Shown: positions 10,198-20,516 of the stretch, piece by piece
Layout of the letters: each line of letters starts with the position of its first letter
How positions within the stretch are numbered: position 1 is the stretch's first letter
NCBI GenBank assembly: GCA_023053545.1
Contig: JAKZAN010000104.1
Location: forward strand, 39,586-103,585
Direction: 5' to 3'
Origin: Lepidurus packardi
Taxonomy: Eukaryota; Arthropoda; Branchiopoda; Notostraca; Triopsidae
Length of the DNA: 64,000 bases
Position numbers and translations under genes: made by a program
The notes under the pieces: model-generated
What the model was told of the DNA's origin: nothing
Databases searched by the model: none
What the model saw: the letters and a program-made list of their open reading frames with translations, nothing else

Positions 10198-11688
10198 TCA
10201 GGTAGAGGATTGCATGACCTGTTTCTGCTCAGCCATGAATTTCTCAGTCTCCTTTAGAATTACCTCCCAGTATTCGTCGATGTGGTGCTTTGTGGTGTTG
10301 GTGTTAGCGATTACGATCCTTATGATAGCATAGTGTTTGTATACCGGTGGGGTCATGAAACCCTACTCTGTGTCCTTGATTCTTGCTGCCAATTTTTTAG
10401 TCAGCTCATATTTGTCTTCTCCGCCCCTTAAGTTGAAACATACTAGACTGAAGGCCACAGGTGAGAACATCTCGAAGTACGGACAGGCCAGCACCAAAGT
10501 TTCAAGATACTTGGCTATCTGATGCCGAGAATCGATGCTGTCTGCTAGTTTCTTGACTCCGTAGTACTTGAATATGTAGTAGAACTTGATGGAGTTATTC
10601 TTCCTGTTGAGGCCGACCTGCCAGTCCTTGTAATCAATGACTTCGCACTCGTCAGTGTACTTATTCTTGTAGAAACTGAAGTCGCTGGTCAGACTCAGTG
10701 AGCGAGTGAAGAACTACTTATTAGCAACGTAGAGCAAAGAGCCACCCGTGCCCATAAAAAGAGGTTTGGAGAAATTGATAGAGATTGAGTCTGCGTGCTC
10801 GATGCCCTTCTGGGTATCCCTAAAGGAAGGGTGGATCCAGGTGGAGCCCAAGTAGGCAGCATCAACGTTGAACCAGATTCCATATTTCTTGCAGATGTCA
10901 GCCATCTAGCTGATGGGATCCACGGCTCCAGAGAAAGTAGTACCGATAGATCCGCTACAGAAGAAAGGAATCAGACCTTCCTCGATGTCCTTTTTGACCA
11001 TCTATTCGAATTTTACCAAGTCCACTGCAAAGTTTTTGTTTTGAGGATCAAAGTTGCATGGAATTTTGCGACTGTGGTGGATATCCTTCAACATCAGTGC
11101 TCTGAGGGGTGCCACATGAGCGCTCTCCGGGACATAGGCCGCAAATCTTAAGTTGCGAGGGTCCAGAGGATCGATTTTCAGTTATTAAATCTTCTTCACT
11201 TTGGCTGCGTGGATGGTGAGGTACACTGCTTCGGACATCGACAACATGATCACACCTCCTCCTTAGTTTTTGAAAAGGAACTTTTCTGGAAGGCCAAGTG
11301 CTAGGGCAGACCAGTCCACAACAATGTTCTCGAGTTCGGTATGGCTGGGCGAGAGTGCATAGGAGAAACCGGGACACGTGAATGCATAGGCAACCAATTC
11401 AGCATAGAGACCTACTTCGCAAATGGTTGTGGGATAGTAGGCGAAGAACTTCGGTGATTGCCAAAGCAAGACGCCGGGGAAGATCTTCTCTTCAGTATCT
11501 CGACAAAGCTCTTCAAATGGTGAGCCTTCCTGGGGAGGGAGGGTTGGTAGTTGTTTGCGGAGGAATCCAGGCTCTACTCCAGGGTTGACTCTTCTGGCCT
11601 CTGTCTTCTTGGCACAGGAGAGTACAGTCTTGAGGATTTCGACTCCATGAGGGATAAGCTCTGAAAAGCTGAAGAAAGGGTTATCCAT
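10198..11688 (-). CDS. PLP-dependent aromatic L-amino acid decarboxylase family protein, 496 aa
   Basis: Intronless frame with the group II decarboxylase pattern: PGVLLWQSPKFFAYYP near residue 75, SPSHTELENIVVDW, GVIMLSMSEA, FFCSGSIGTTFSGAVD, VDAAYLGSTW and SINFSKPLFMGTGGSLLYV. The lysine in NFSKP is the expected Schiff-base lysine, although the usual preceding His (HK) is Ser here. Length fits the family (480-510). Likely decarboxylates an aromatic amino acid (tyrosine, tryptophan or DOPA) or acts as an aldehyde synthase; the sequence does not tell me which. Seven in-frame TAA/TAG codons read as Gln, for example before GGGVIML. Ends at TGA 10198-10200. Confidence 0.9.
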
Positions 11689-11954
11689 TGTTAGGTTCAG
11701 GAATAATAAATATCCTTTAAGTTTAATATCTGATGATGCGTAGGTTTTTAATTATAGAAACAGACTCTATAGCCTTAATGAGTGAAATACTAAAAATAAT
11801 GTACAAACATGTTAAGATATTAGGATTATACCAGAATCATCGATCATGAGTTTTAGGCAATTATTGCATATGGCCAAGGCAGAGATTAAATAAAAATAAC
11901 TACTCCTGCAGAGGTCCAAACCTACCTACACAATCTTAAAACTACTCGAAACTC

Positions 11955-13730
11955 ATGAACGACTCTTCTAACAAGAAACTATCATCACCCTACGAGAGAC
12001 TCAAACTCTATGTCGATATGAATAGGTCCTTCGTCGAGGACAAGTTTCAGTAAATGTTCAGGGTAGAGCTACTCGAAGATGATCCCCTACTCAATGCTGC
12101 TAACATAAACAAGATCGACAAACTCATCAATGAAGTACTCAACTTCGACCACTCTGCAGACCTCAAACCACTATTCGAGGCTCTTCCGAAACACGTCACT
12201 GCTTTCTGTGCTGATAAAAAGGTTGAACTAAGTATAGACTCGGTGATGCAACTCATTTTCTACTGCTTGGACAAGGCATTTCCTGAAGAAGCCTCCACAT
12301 TTAACAACCAGGAGTAGATCCTCGTAGATGATCCTACAACTATGCCGATATCTAGGAATAACTAACACAATCTAAGCAACGGCAAAACAAATAACAACAC
12401 GAATAGCCTAATGACTGCACATGTAGATCAGGACTTATCTGCATCAAGCCCCGTGGTCAGTGTGCCCAAGAAATCTATACTTGAACTGCTGCAGGCCAAC
12501 ATCAGCCAGTACGAATCACTTCTGAAGTAGTAGAACCTCAGCAAGGATGAGAAATTCCTAATCTAGTCATCCCTAGCTAACCTGAAACTCCAGTAACACA
12601 CGGCTTTAACAGATCAACGTAAACGCTCTGCAATTCACCGTCTATCCCTCCCTCTTGATATTTTGAATAAGCCCCAATCTCCTAGCAAGCTTTCACCGGA
12701 GCGATAAAAATAGACAATGTAAAAGAGACTTAACCGGATCTTTAATTTCTACTGCGAGCAGCAACAGAATGTGGGAGCACATACTACATTCGACAGGATC
12801 AAGAACTAGAGGGAGTCGATGACGCTGGGCAAGTTTCTGATGTTCTGCAACTTCTACGGCGTGACTAACGAGAGGCTGGACAAACAACTGCTGATCGACA
12901 AGTTCCGCAAAATAGCAGAAGGCTTCCAACACATCTACTTTGATAAGTTCTACAAGCTGTTCCAGTTGCTGGAGGCTATAGACCCCGATATGCCTGCCAG
13001 GATTCGTATTGACGATGATAAAACAACCAGGAGCAAGTTGAAAACTGTTAAACACCCTTTTTCGATCAGAGACCAATAGTACTTTAGATAAATTAAGCGT
13101 ACTTTACCTCCCTTTAACAACGAGCTTACCGCCCATTCGGGACAGTGCTCCTACTCGCTCAGGTAGGAGCTCCAATCACGAAAGATGCTCAAGTCCCGCA
13201 ACAATCATGATCAAGAACAGCCCCAAAGCATCTTATCTCGCTCCGGCCTTTTCTCTTTACAATAGAATCCTTTATCTAATCAGGTCACTTCTTCGCTCGC
13301 CAACCAATCTCGCGTCTACCTGCAGTCTAGCCATTCGAATTCTGGAGGCAATCAGATCCAGAATAACTCCTCTTTCGTGTCGAACTCGGGAATAAGAGCA
13401 CAGTCGCCTCCTTTGGCACCCGCCTTCTCACAAGCAGCAGAGTTCCAACAACAGACCCAGTTGAACACTTTTAACATAAAGAAGTTGCAAGGAGGTCAGG
13501 AAATGCAACAGCAGATTGATACTCTACAGAAGTTGATTGTGCGAGGGGACGATGAGGATAGCTAGTGGTTGAGAGATTTTAAAATCTAGAGGCAGTTTTT
13601 GTAGGATCGGGATGACAAAAACCTTAATAGTAATCTAGGACGGCAAGGAGGAGGCACCAAGCGGAACAGGTACGAGGGAAGTGATGAGAAAAACAGAAGT
13701 GTTGGTGTGATCATCAACTCCAGACGCTGA
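11955..13730 (+). CDS. Uncharacterised 591-aa protein, Gln/Asn/Ser-rich with a helical central domain
   Basis: One continuous frame from ATG (11955) to TGA with many TAA/TAG glutamines. The N-terminal 100 residues form an acidic helical region (FRVELLEDDPLLNAANINKI). A central domain at about 254-375 (NRIFNFYCEQQQNVG; MTLGKFLMFCNFYGVTNERL; YFDKFYKLFQLLEAIDPDMP) looks like helical pairs of the sort seen in protist EF-hand-like cytoskeletal proteins, but no canonical calcium loop is visible. The C-terminal half is low in complexity (SQAAEFQQQTQLNTFNIKKL). I do not recognise the family. Confidence 0.65.
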
Positions 13731-14407
13731 GCTCAAAGTCGCAGAATGGAAGCCTGCAAACGAGTCTACTCCTTCTTTTCAGTACGATAAAAAATCAGTA
13801 ACTAGGGTATAGACCATCAGAAACTTTATTAAACTCCCACAAATGCAATTTCGCAATACGTTTATATCTTGTGATTGTGTATGTAGCCCCATTAGTCGGA
13901 ATCCAGTGAAGGAGAGAACCCTCTTATTATAAGATTGTATTTATGGCTGAAGAAGTATATTTGACAGAACTAGCTAGAGTGTTCAATTAATGAAGGATTT
14001 GGAGGATTGCGAACGAGGATGGCGGGACCATTGCTGCAGTATGTACAATATAAGCTTAGCGAGCATGGATCATGACTTTTCAAGTCTCGGACTGTTGTTT
14101 GATGACAAAATAATGAGTTATCCCAGCATTGAAGTCCAGGCGATATAAAACAGGGACACTGACTATGAATAAATATTATATTCTCTAAGTGCCCAAATAA
14201 AACACATTTTTTAATTTTATATTAGAAAGGAGTACTTACTACACTCCCTTCGTATTTTGAAATACTCTTTAGGCCTATCCCAAACCTACATATTTTTTTG
14301 AGTTTTTTTTATAAATTGGTCTCATTCAAACACCCTCATCATCTATATAATGATTATCTCTCACTCAAACACTTATACATACATCCCTTTCCACCCACCT
14401 CATTCCA
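13731..14407. other. Intergenic, nothing recognised
   Basis: Between two convergently and tandemly arranged genes. It is A/T-rich, especially 14160-14340 with several A- and T-runs just upstream of the UBA-PUB gene, consistent with a promoter region. No protein-like frame or RNA gene was seen. Confidence 0.5.
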
Positions 14408-15525
14408 ATGGAACATAATTAGGCCTATAAGAACCTGCTCGAAATGGGGATCTCACCTGTCATGGCACAAGCCTCAATCCTCAAAACCAAGTCCAATGAT
14501 GTGTCCGCCCTACTCGATTGGATTGGCGAGCACGGGGATGAAGAGATCCAGCTCGGCGAGTGGATCTAGACACAGAAAAATGCACCCCAGCCCTCTGAAG
14601 GTGCCTCTGAAGATGGCGAAAGCATTAGTCATCTGGTGAATTCAGATCTTAACGTTTCCTTACAGTCAATGGGCCACTCTAAAAACGTTTCAGAGAAAGC
14701 AATTTTCATGACAGGCAACAATGATCTGAACAAGGCATTGAAGTGGATCGAAGATCACAAGTATGACCCTGACTTCGAAGAGGAGCTGAAGATGGTTGGG
14801 CAGCCGAAGTCAACTATGACAGAAGAGGAGGCCAAGAAGAAGCTGGAGGAATTGCAGAAGAAGATCCGAGAAAACAGGAAAAAGAAAGAGGAAGAGGATG
14901 CTCTGGAGCGAGAAAAGAACCGTATGAAATCGGGAAAGGAACTTGTCGAAGCAAAGAAATTGGCCGAAGAGGCACAGAAGAAAAGACAGGTGGAGCTGGA
15001 CAAGATTGAGAAGCAACGGGATGAAGACTACAAACGGAAGCTGCTAATCCAGATGAAGAGGGAGAGGTGCGAAAAGTTGGGTATTCCATTCGATGAGAAG
15101 TCATGCTTCCAAGAAGAAGTGCAGGCTCCCAAAGTGTAGCTCTCGAAGACAGAACGCGTCACAATGCAAATCGAACAGGTAAAGGTCGGCAATTTCGCGT
15201 ATCCCGACAAGGCCAAAACCCTATACGATACCGTCAACATCTACCTGAGTACCCCTTCTTTCTCATAACGACTAACAATTTTTTTAATTATTCTGCCTGG
15301 TCTGTAGACAATATCATTAAAAACCCCACAGAACCCAAATTCAGGAAGATCAACGCTGGTAACAATGCCTACCAGACCAGAATAGCCTCAACCTTCGGAG
15401 GCCCTGAACTATTAAAGGCTATCGGGTTCAAGCCAGATGACACTTTCTTGGTGCTGGACAACCCAGATATCGAGGAGCTTAAGCTTGTCGTCAAGGCTCT
15501 GGAGAAGGAATCATCCTACCTGTGA
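14408..15525 (+). CDS. UBA and PUB/PUG domain protein, 352 aa
   Basis: N-terminal UBA-like repeats (AYKNLLEMGISPVMAQASIL; KNVSEKAIFMTGNNDLNKAL) bind ubiquitin in this family. A long charged helix follows (EEEAKKKLEELQKKIRENRK). The C-terminus is a PUB/PUG domain (NIIKNPTEPKFRKINAGNNA; FGGPELLKAIGFKPDDTFLV), which in other eukaryotes binds the p97/CDC48 C-terminal tail. One intron at 15249-15307 (59 nt, phase 1) restores the frame exactly across the start of the PUB domain. Predicted ubiquitin-linked p97 cofactor, similar in layout to UBXN-type or plant PUG-UBA proteins. Start is the ATG immediately before the first UBA helix. Confidence 0.85.
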
Positions 15526-15686
15526 TATCTGGTTAAAGGTGTAATCTGCATAGTATGATGTAGGATTTGGCTATGTTTTAGATGCATTAGACTTATATCA
15601 ACCCCTCAAATAATTGCGAGTTCCCAATACTTTTTCTTCAAAGATTCAGCGACTATTAGTAAAGCTTCATTTATTTTTTATAGTTC

Positions 15687-16445
15687 TCAAGGATATTACT
15701 GCTTCACATGAGTCGAGTCCTCTTGTTTGATGTTGCCTTCTCCCTTCCCATCTGACTCTTTGTTCGGTTGCAGCCTCGCGAACTTCTTCTGGTAGTTCCG
15801 CTTCGTCCGTACCTTCGTGACTCCGCTGCTGTTCTGGTTCGTCTGGCTTACGTCCTAGTCTCCTTGCGAGATATTTGGCTTGGCCCCTAACATCTCTTTT
15901 CTGATTTCCTCCAACTCCGCCTCCACTTCCCGTACTTCACTTACGGGAACTTGTGCTCTCTTTCTGTAGAACCTCTGTTTGATATATTTGGTGGGGGGAG
16001 TCACTCCTGAATGAGACTTATATCTTGCGATTCTGCGACTCTCTTGATTAGCCCGTCTCATTTCAACCACTCGTCTTGCTGTCTGCAGAGGTATTTTAGG
16101 ACCCTCCGCTCCAACCTCACGAACTTTGCTATCTTGTACATAGAGCATCTCGCAGATGTCTCCTGATTTGAAAAAGTTAACCCGATCGATGGTCTGGAAG
16201 GTTTCAGTAATAGTAGGCAATTCGAGAAGTGTCGCAGTAGTCTTTATGTTGTTCAGGTCAATGTTGAAGGCGATTCGCTCTGCATCGCCGTCTCTCTGAA
16301 GGAATGGCTGAATAGTCATGAGAGGCTCAGCCTCGTTGCCCTTCGAATCGAAGTAATTATTGAGGATATTTGCCATCTCTTCGGGAAACCTGATGATGAA
16401 CTGATTCTCCATGTTCGTCCAATCCTGAGGGTTTGTCTTTGACAT
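15687..16445 (-). CDS. TAF7: Transcription initiation factor TFIID subunit 7 (TAF7/TAFII55)
   Basis: The N-terminal domain matches the TAFII55 family: ENQFIIRFPEEMANIL, ERIAFNIDLNNIKTTATLLE, LPTITETFQTIDRVNFFKSG and DICEMLYV. The basic segment after it (RRANQESRRIARYKSHSGVT, PPTKYI) is also typical. The C-terminal tail is charged and helical (EVREVEAELEEIRKEML) and ends in a Lys/Gln-rich stretch. It would act in the nucleus as part of TFIID at promoters. I start at ATG 16443-16445 (MSKTNPQDW); an upstream TTG is not used. 252 aa, shorter than human TAF7 (349) because the C-terminal extension is reduced. Confidence 0.9.
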
Positions 16446-16557
16446 CCTTTTTGTAGACAGCAACCAGTCTTACTATTAATTAGAGGGATATTATAAAGCG
16501 TAAAGCCTTTAAGGAATGGTCAGGTCTTATAGTTTTAAATAAACACACAAACCATCG

Positions 16558-17130
16558 ATGGGACTATCATTTGCTAAGTTCTACGAGAAAGTCGTCGGCA
16601 CCCGTGAACTCCGTGTACTCATGCTTGGTCTTGATGCTGCCGGCAAGACCACCATCCTCTATCGTATGAAGCTTGGAGAAATCGTTATGGCGATTCCAAC
16701 TATCGGTTTCAATGTCGAGACCGTGAACCACAATCGTTCCTCGATCACAGTCTGGGACGTCGGCGGAGGCGATCGAATCAGGATGCTCTGGCGTCACTAC
16801 TTTCAGAATACCCATGCTATTATCTATGTTGTCGATAGTACAGATCGTGAAAGACTTGAAGAATCCAAGAGGTGCCTATACGATCATATCTTGTCACATG
16901 AGGACCTTAAAGATGTACCCATTCTGATCTTTGCGAATAAGATAGACATGTAAGGAGCTGTAAGTGTGGCCTAGATTACTTAATGCTTCTAGTTATGCAG
17001 CAAGATGGCACCTCGCCCATGGCTTATACAGGGTACTTGCGCACTGACTGGGGATGGAATAGCAGAGGGCTTTAAGTGGATATCAGAAATCACGTTTAAA
17101 AACATGAAACAACGGCCGGAAACAGTCTGA
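16558..17130 (+). CDS. ARF-family small GTPase lacking the catalytic Gln71
   Basis: 190 aa. Gly2 fits N-myristoylation ([12 protein letters not shown]). Nucleotide motifs: P-loop GLDAAGKT (24-31), switch [12 protein letters not shown] with Thr48, WDVGGGD at switch II, NKIDM in place of NKQDL, and a C-terminal CAL in place of CAT. The switch II glutamine of ARF1 (Q71) is glycine here, encoded by GGC at 16768-16770. That residue positions water for hydrolysis, so this protein would be expected to have very low GTPase activity. After NKIDM the frame runs through TAA, TAG, TAA and TAG (all Gln) into a full-length ARF C-terminus ending at TGA. This is among the best evidence in the window for the reassigned code. 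Confidence 0.95.
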
Positions 17131-17301
17131 CCCAGCAGGAAGAAGCTCAAAGAGACACATCCTGTTCCGTGATGATCGTATGCATTGCAACTTATATGCG
17201 AAGGAGGAGTTCAATTGCTCTGAATTAGGAACTGAGTTCATAATAACCAACCTTTGAATTTTGTGTTTAATTCTCACGTATTAAGGATCGCTCCTTCATA
17301 T

Positions 17302-17901
17302 TCACTCAGAAATCAGGTGGTTGGGCAGTTCGTTGTTTCTCTTCTGCACAGCAGCTCTCACGTAAGTGAAGTAAGCGTCAGTCAGCAGATTCATCAGGGA
17401 GCCATTGCCAACGGTGTACCAGCCGGTGTTACCGTTCACGATTTCGCTCAGGCTGTAAGAGGTAGTGGTGTAGCCGGGGTCGTTGACCATGATGCTATCA
17501 CCGCTGTAGGCATAAGCCAAGACCCAGTGGCCGCCATTGTGCACATTAACGATCACGACCTTTCCAGCATCAAGGTAAGACTTGATGTTAGCGTTCGAGA
17601 TGAAGCCACCGAAGGTGATGCCGAGGGGGTTGACTGAAGCCCAGACGAAAAGGTCAGTGCTGACGTAGCCTCCGTGGCCATTGAGCCAAGTGTTAAGGGT
17701 GGAGGGGGTATAAGTAGCCTTGGTGCCGGAGAGAGCCATAGCAGTGGATGACATCAGACAGCCAGCAGAACAGATGGTCTGGGTAGGAGAAGTACCGAGA
17801 CGCTCGGCACCCCATCTGCTATCACACTGTTTGTAGAGAGGGTAGGTTCTTGCTGCGGAGAGAGCAATGAGAGAAAGGACCAAAAGTAGAATTTTGTTCA
17901 T
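17302..17901 (-). CDS. Secreted C39-like cysteine peptidase, 199 aa
   Basis: A clear signal peptide (MNKILLLVLSLIALSAART) is followed by a peptidase C39-like fold: YPLYKQCDSRWGAERLG, then the likely nucleophile in CSAGCLMSSTAMAL and the catalytic His in NVHNGGHWVLAYAY followed by MVNDPG, where Asp completes the triad. Many bacterial and ciliate C39_2 proteins share this length and layout. Likely secreted or in phagosomes and lysosomes; the substrate is unknown. No intron. The gene uses almost no TAA/TAG, which suggests high expression. Confidence 0.85.
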   Translation of the reverse strand: MNKILLLVLSLIALSAARTYPLYKQCDSRWGAERLGTSPTQTICSAGCLMSSTAMALSGTKATYTPSTLNTWLNGHGGYVSTDLFVWASVNPLGITFGGFISNANIKSYLDAGKVVIVNVHNGGHWVLAYAYSGDSIMVNDPGYTTTSYSLSEIVNGNTGWYTVGNGSLMNLLTDAYFTYVRAAVQKRNNELPNHLISE

Positions 17902-18638
17902 TGTTTTGAGTTGATAATATTGGAATCAGTATAAATATCCACAGATTATGGATGGTCGGAATAACGAATGACTATTTATTCTGAAAAGAGGTTAGGATCG
18001 AGGGGGGGGGGGGGGGGGGTCTCATTAATACTATTAACCCCGATACCAATTTAATTGTTTGTGGATCCTAATTTTACATATGATGCCAATAGGAGATGCT
18101 GTTCCATGATAAACAACGCTTTGTACTCACAGCTCTATTATGCTGAAACGCCCTGCACATATAATATTCGAAGGCAAGGATTCTGATTGGCTCGAAACTG
18201 TCACTAAATTTATTTAGACACTTTCAGGCAGGGTTGTCTTAGAAAATGGGAAAAACGAATCAGCCAATAGGTAAAGGTTTTGAAGAGTCCAGCATACTAA
18301 GCGTGGAACCAGTGAATATTCTAGGTGGCATTCAATGGTGGTTTCACTTGATTCAGTTATATAAATGTCCCAGATCTACACTGTATCCTGCTTATTCTTT
18401 GAGCCAATACTCGCAGATATGACAGTACAGTGACTCAAACTGAGAAAAAGTGTCGAATTGGTTTTCCAACTTTTTTCAAATAAGACAAATAAATGACACG
18501 ATGTTATTTTTACAAAAGCTTATCTATCAATATCTCTTATATACTCTCACTCTCTCTCTCGTTCTCTCCGTTTCGGGCCTACTCACTTTTTTCGGCCCTC
18601 TCAATAGATTCACCCATGCCCCGATCCTCTTCACTTAC
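17902..18638. other. Intergenic region with long poly-G tract
   Basis: No protein-like frame. Apart from the G18 tract (separate entry) it contains a CT-rich stretch at about 18545-18570. It separates the promoter of the C39-like peptidase gene from the 3' end of the thiol dioxygenase gene, both on the minus strand. Confidence 0.5.
18002..18019 (+). repeat. Homopolymer of 18 G
   Basis: Eighteen consecutive G at 18002-18019, followed by T. It is the longest homopolymer noticed in the window. It could form a G-quadruplex or be a long-read assembly artefact; exact length in the chromosome should be treated as uncertain. Confidence 0.9.
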
Positions 18639-19313
18639 TCAGCAGAACTGGATCGGAATAGTCTTGTTGTCTTCCAGCACCGGTGCCCCCATCTGCAGCT
18701 CCACCACGTTTCCGTCCAGCTGCTCCACCTCTACGTACGTGTTCAGGAAGATGTTCACGTCGTCGTAGTCTGGTGCAATCACATCGAAGAATATCGAGTC
18801 CTCCAGAGCTTCTAATGTATGAACATTACACTCGGGAGTCACCAGATCGATGTCATTGACCTGTACGACGTCGGTTTTCTTAGTAGCCTTGACTCGGGGG
18901 AAAACCATTGAGCCCGATGTGCCTTGGGCGAGGTGGGCCACGTAGGTTTTGGGGATTTCGGCCTGGTATCGGCGGTCGGCTAGGCAGTAGAGATCTCGGA
19001 TGAGTTTTCCTTTGAGAATTTTACAGATCACGTACATGTTGGGGTGGTCGTGAAGGCGCATCTTTTTACCCTGTGGGACGAAGAAGAGGGATACTCTTAG
19101 ACCGTTTTCAAGATAGATAGAGCCCTCGGTGATTTCGGAAGGGAAGTGTTCAGGGAGGATAAAGTTAGAGAGGTTGACCTGTTCTACGAGGCTGAGGGTA
19201 TTCTGGAATTAGGGAGACTCCATATGATTCTCAGGTTGCGTGAAGTAGGCATGTTTGAGGAGGATAGACTGTTCGATGAGTGTTTTCTGTAGGTTATTGA
19301 GGGTGAGGTTCAT
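18639..19313 (-). CDS. Cysteamine/N-terminal-cysteine thiol dioxygenase (ADO/PCO family), 224 aa
   Basis: Cupin protein of the 2-aminoethanethiol dioxygenase/plant cysteine oxidase family: iron ligands in RLHDHPNMYVICKILKGKL (HxH) and a third His in NVHTLEALEDSIFFDVIAPD, followed by DYDD. The size fits ADO/PCO (about 230-280). In plants and animals these enzymes oxidise an N-terminal cysteine using O2 and so signal oxygen level through the N-degron pathway; some also oxidise cysteamine. Starts at ATG 19311-19313 and ends at TGA; the one in-frame TAG near SP is Gln. No intron. Confidence 0.85.
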
Positions 19314-20516
19314 TGTTGATCGTTCTTGATTAGGGAGAGTAGAAGGTGTGTATAAAGTGTGTGAGTAGGTTGTTGTTTTAGTTGATTTAGAATAAATATA
19401 GATAGAGAATGGGGGAGAGAGTCATTAATATAGGGGGGTTGTTAGGGAGTAGTAGATTTGGAGATAATATCTATGGGACAACAATAAATTGGCTGAATAT
19501 ATATCTAACATAAAAAAGAGTATGCCTATTGTACATTGGAGAGTGCATTCGAAAAATGGGAGGGAGGGGTTAAACTGACAATAATATGATGTCATAAAAC
19601 TGTGTTTGTTTCGTCTTATTTTCGGAATTAAATGTGTGTGTATATACACACCAATATCCATCTCTCCTGGTTTTTCCTTCGTCACTAACCTCTCACAAAT
19701 CATCATTTGTTATGCCCACTCCTCCCCAATTAATACCCGCATTACACATACATGTTTTGTATGGGCGTCACTACCTCCTCTCCTTCCTTCCCTTTCTGAG
19801 TTTTCAGCTATCGTTTACTATCATTTCGGCTCCCACCTTCGTAGCCTCGCCGTATTATCAGTCCCAGCCCACTCGGCTCAACTTATTCCCATGCCATATA
19901 GGGATCTACTCGTGGCTGATCCGTGTGTTTAGTGTTTTTATTTCGCAATCTGACCCAAGTCAATAGCCAATAATCTCCATGGCTTTCCCCGAATTAAGGA
20001 ATTTAAAAAGTATTCCCGTCGCTGATTAAGGAAAGCGTGTTGCCCTGGTGATGGGAGTGCATCACTAACGAGACTCCCCACCTCCAAGAGAGGGGGAAGA
20101 GTTTGGCGACCAACACCACATGGGTATAATGGATCCTTATTTTTATAATAAAGAGAAAATCCAAACAATTAAATTCTGCGCTTGTTTTTTTTGAAAAAAT
20201 GTGGCAGCCTTATGAAAACAGAAAACAAAGGTGTTTAAATGACGTCAAAATGAGAATCTTCTAAAGCTATGTGTTCTGCATCGACTCAGGCATGGCCTAG
20301 TCTCAGATCAAACGACCCTCGCACATAACATCATCACTATTAATAGACAGTTACCCTGACTACCGAAACCTCAAATAGACACTTTTCCTTTAAACTACTA
20401 ATACATTTTCTGCCTTTTCATTTTTACCCGTTCTACATTAATCATGGCATATCTAGCTTACTGTGTTATTTTGTTATCATTTTTAAGACCTATCTACATT
20501 AAGGTTTGTCTAGGCC
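19314..20516. other. Largest intergenic region (1.2 kb)
   Basis: Plus- and minus-strand open frames of 76-110 codons exist, but none has protein-like composition or recognisable motifs. Contents: a CT/purine-rich microsatellite-like stretch with TGTGTG and TATATACACA at about 19632-19650, and a compact inverted-repeat element at 20037-20116 listed separately. Confidence 0.5.
20037..20116. ncRNA. Candidate structured RNA (three-way junction)
   Basis: Three nested stems can be drawn by eye. An outer stem GTGTTG (20037-20042) pairs with CAACAC (20111-20116). Hairpin 1 pairs GTGATG (20048-20053) with CATCAC (20060-20065) across a GGAGTG loop. Hairpin 2 pairs ACTC/CCC/CCTC (20073-20084) with GAGG/GGG/GAGT (20090-20102) across a CAAGA loop with one bulge. 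A T5 tract follows at 20140-20144 on the plus strand, compatible with RNA polymerase III termination. I could not match it to SRP, U1-U6, 5S, RNase P or MRP RNAs. The strand is undecided because stems read on both. Confidence 0.4.

Noticed and set aside
20037-20140. U1 snRNA on the minus strand
   Set aside because: One loop contains TGCACTCC, similar to U1 stem-loop II, but there is no ACUUACCU 5' end and no clear Sm site.
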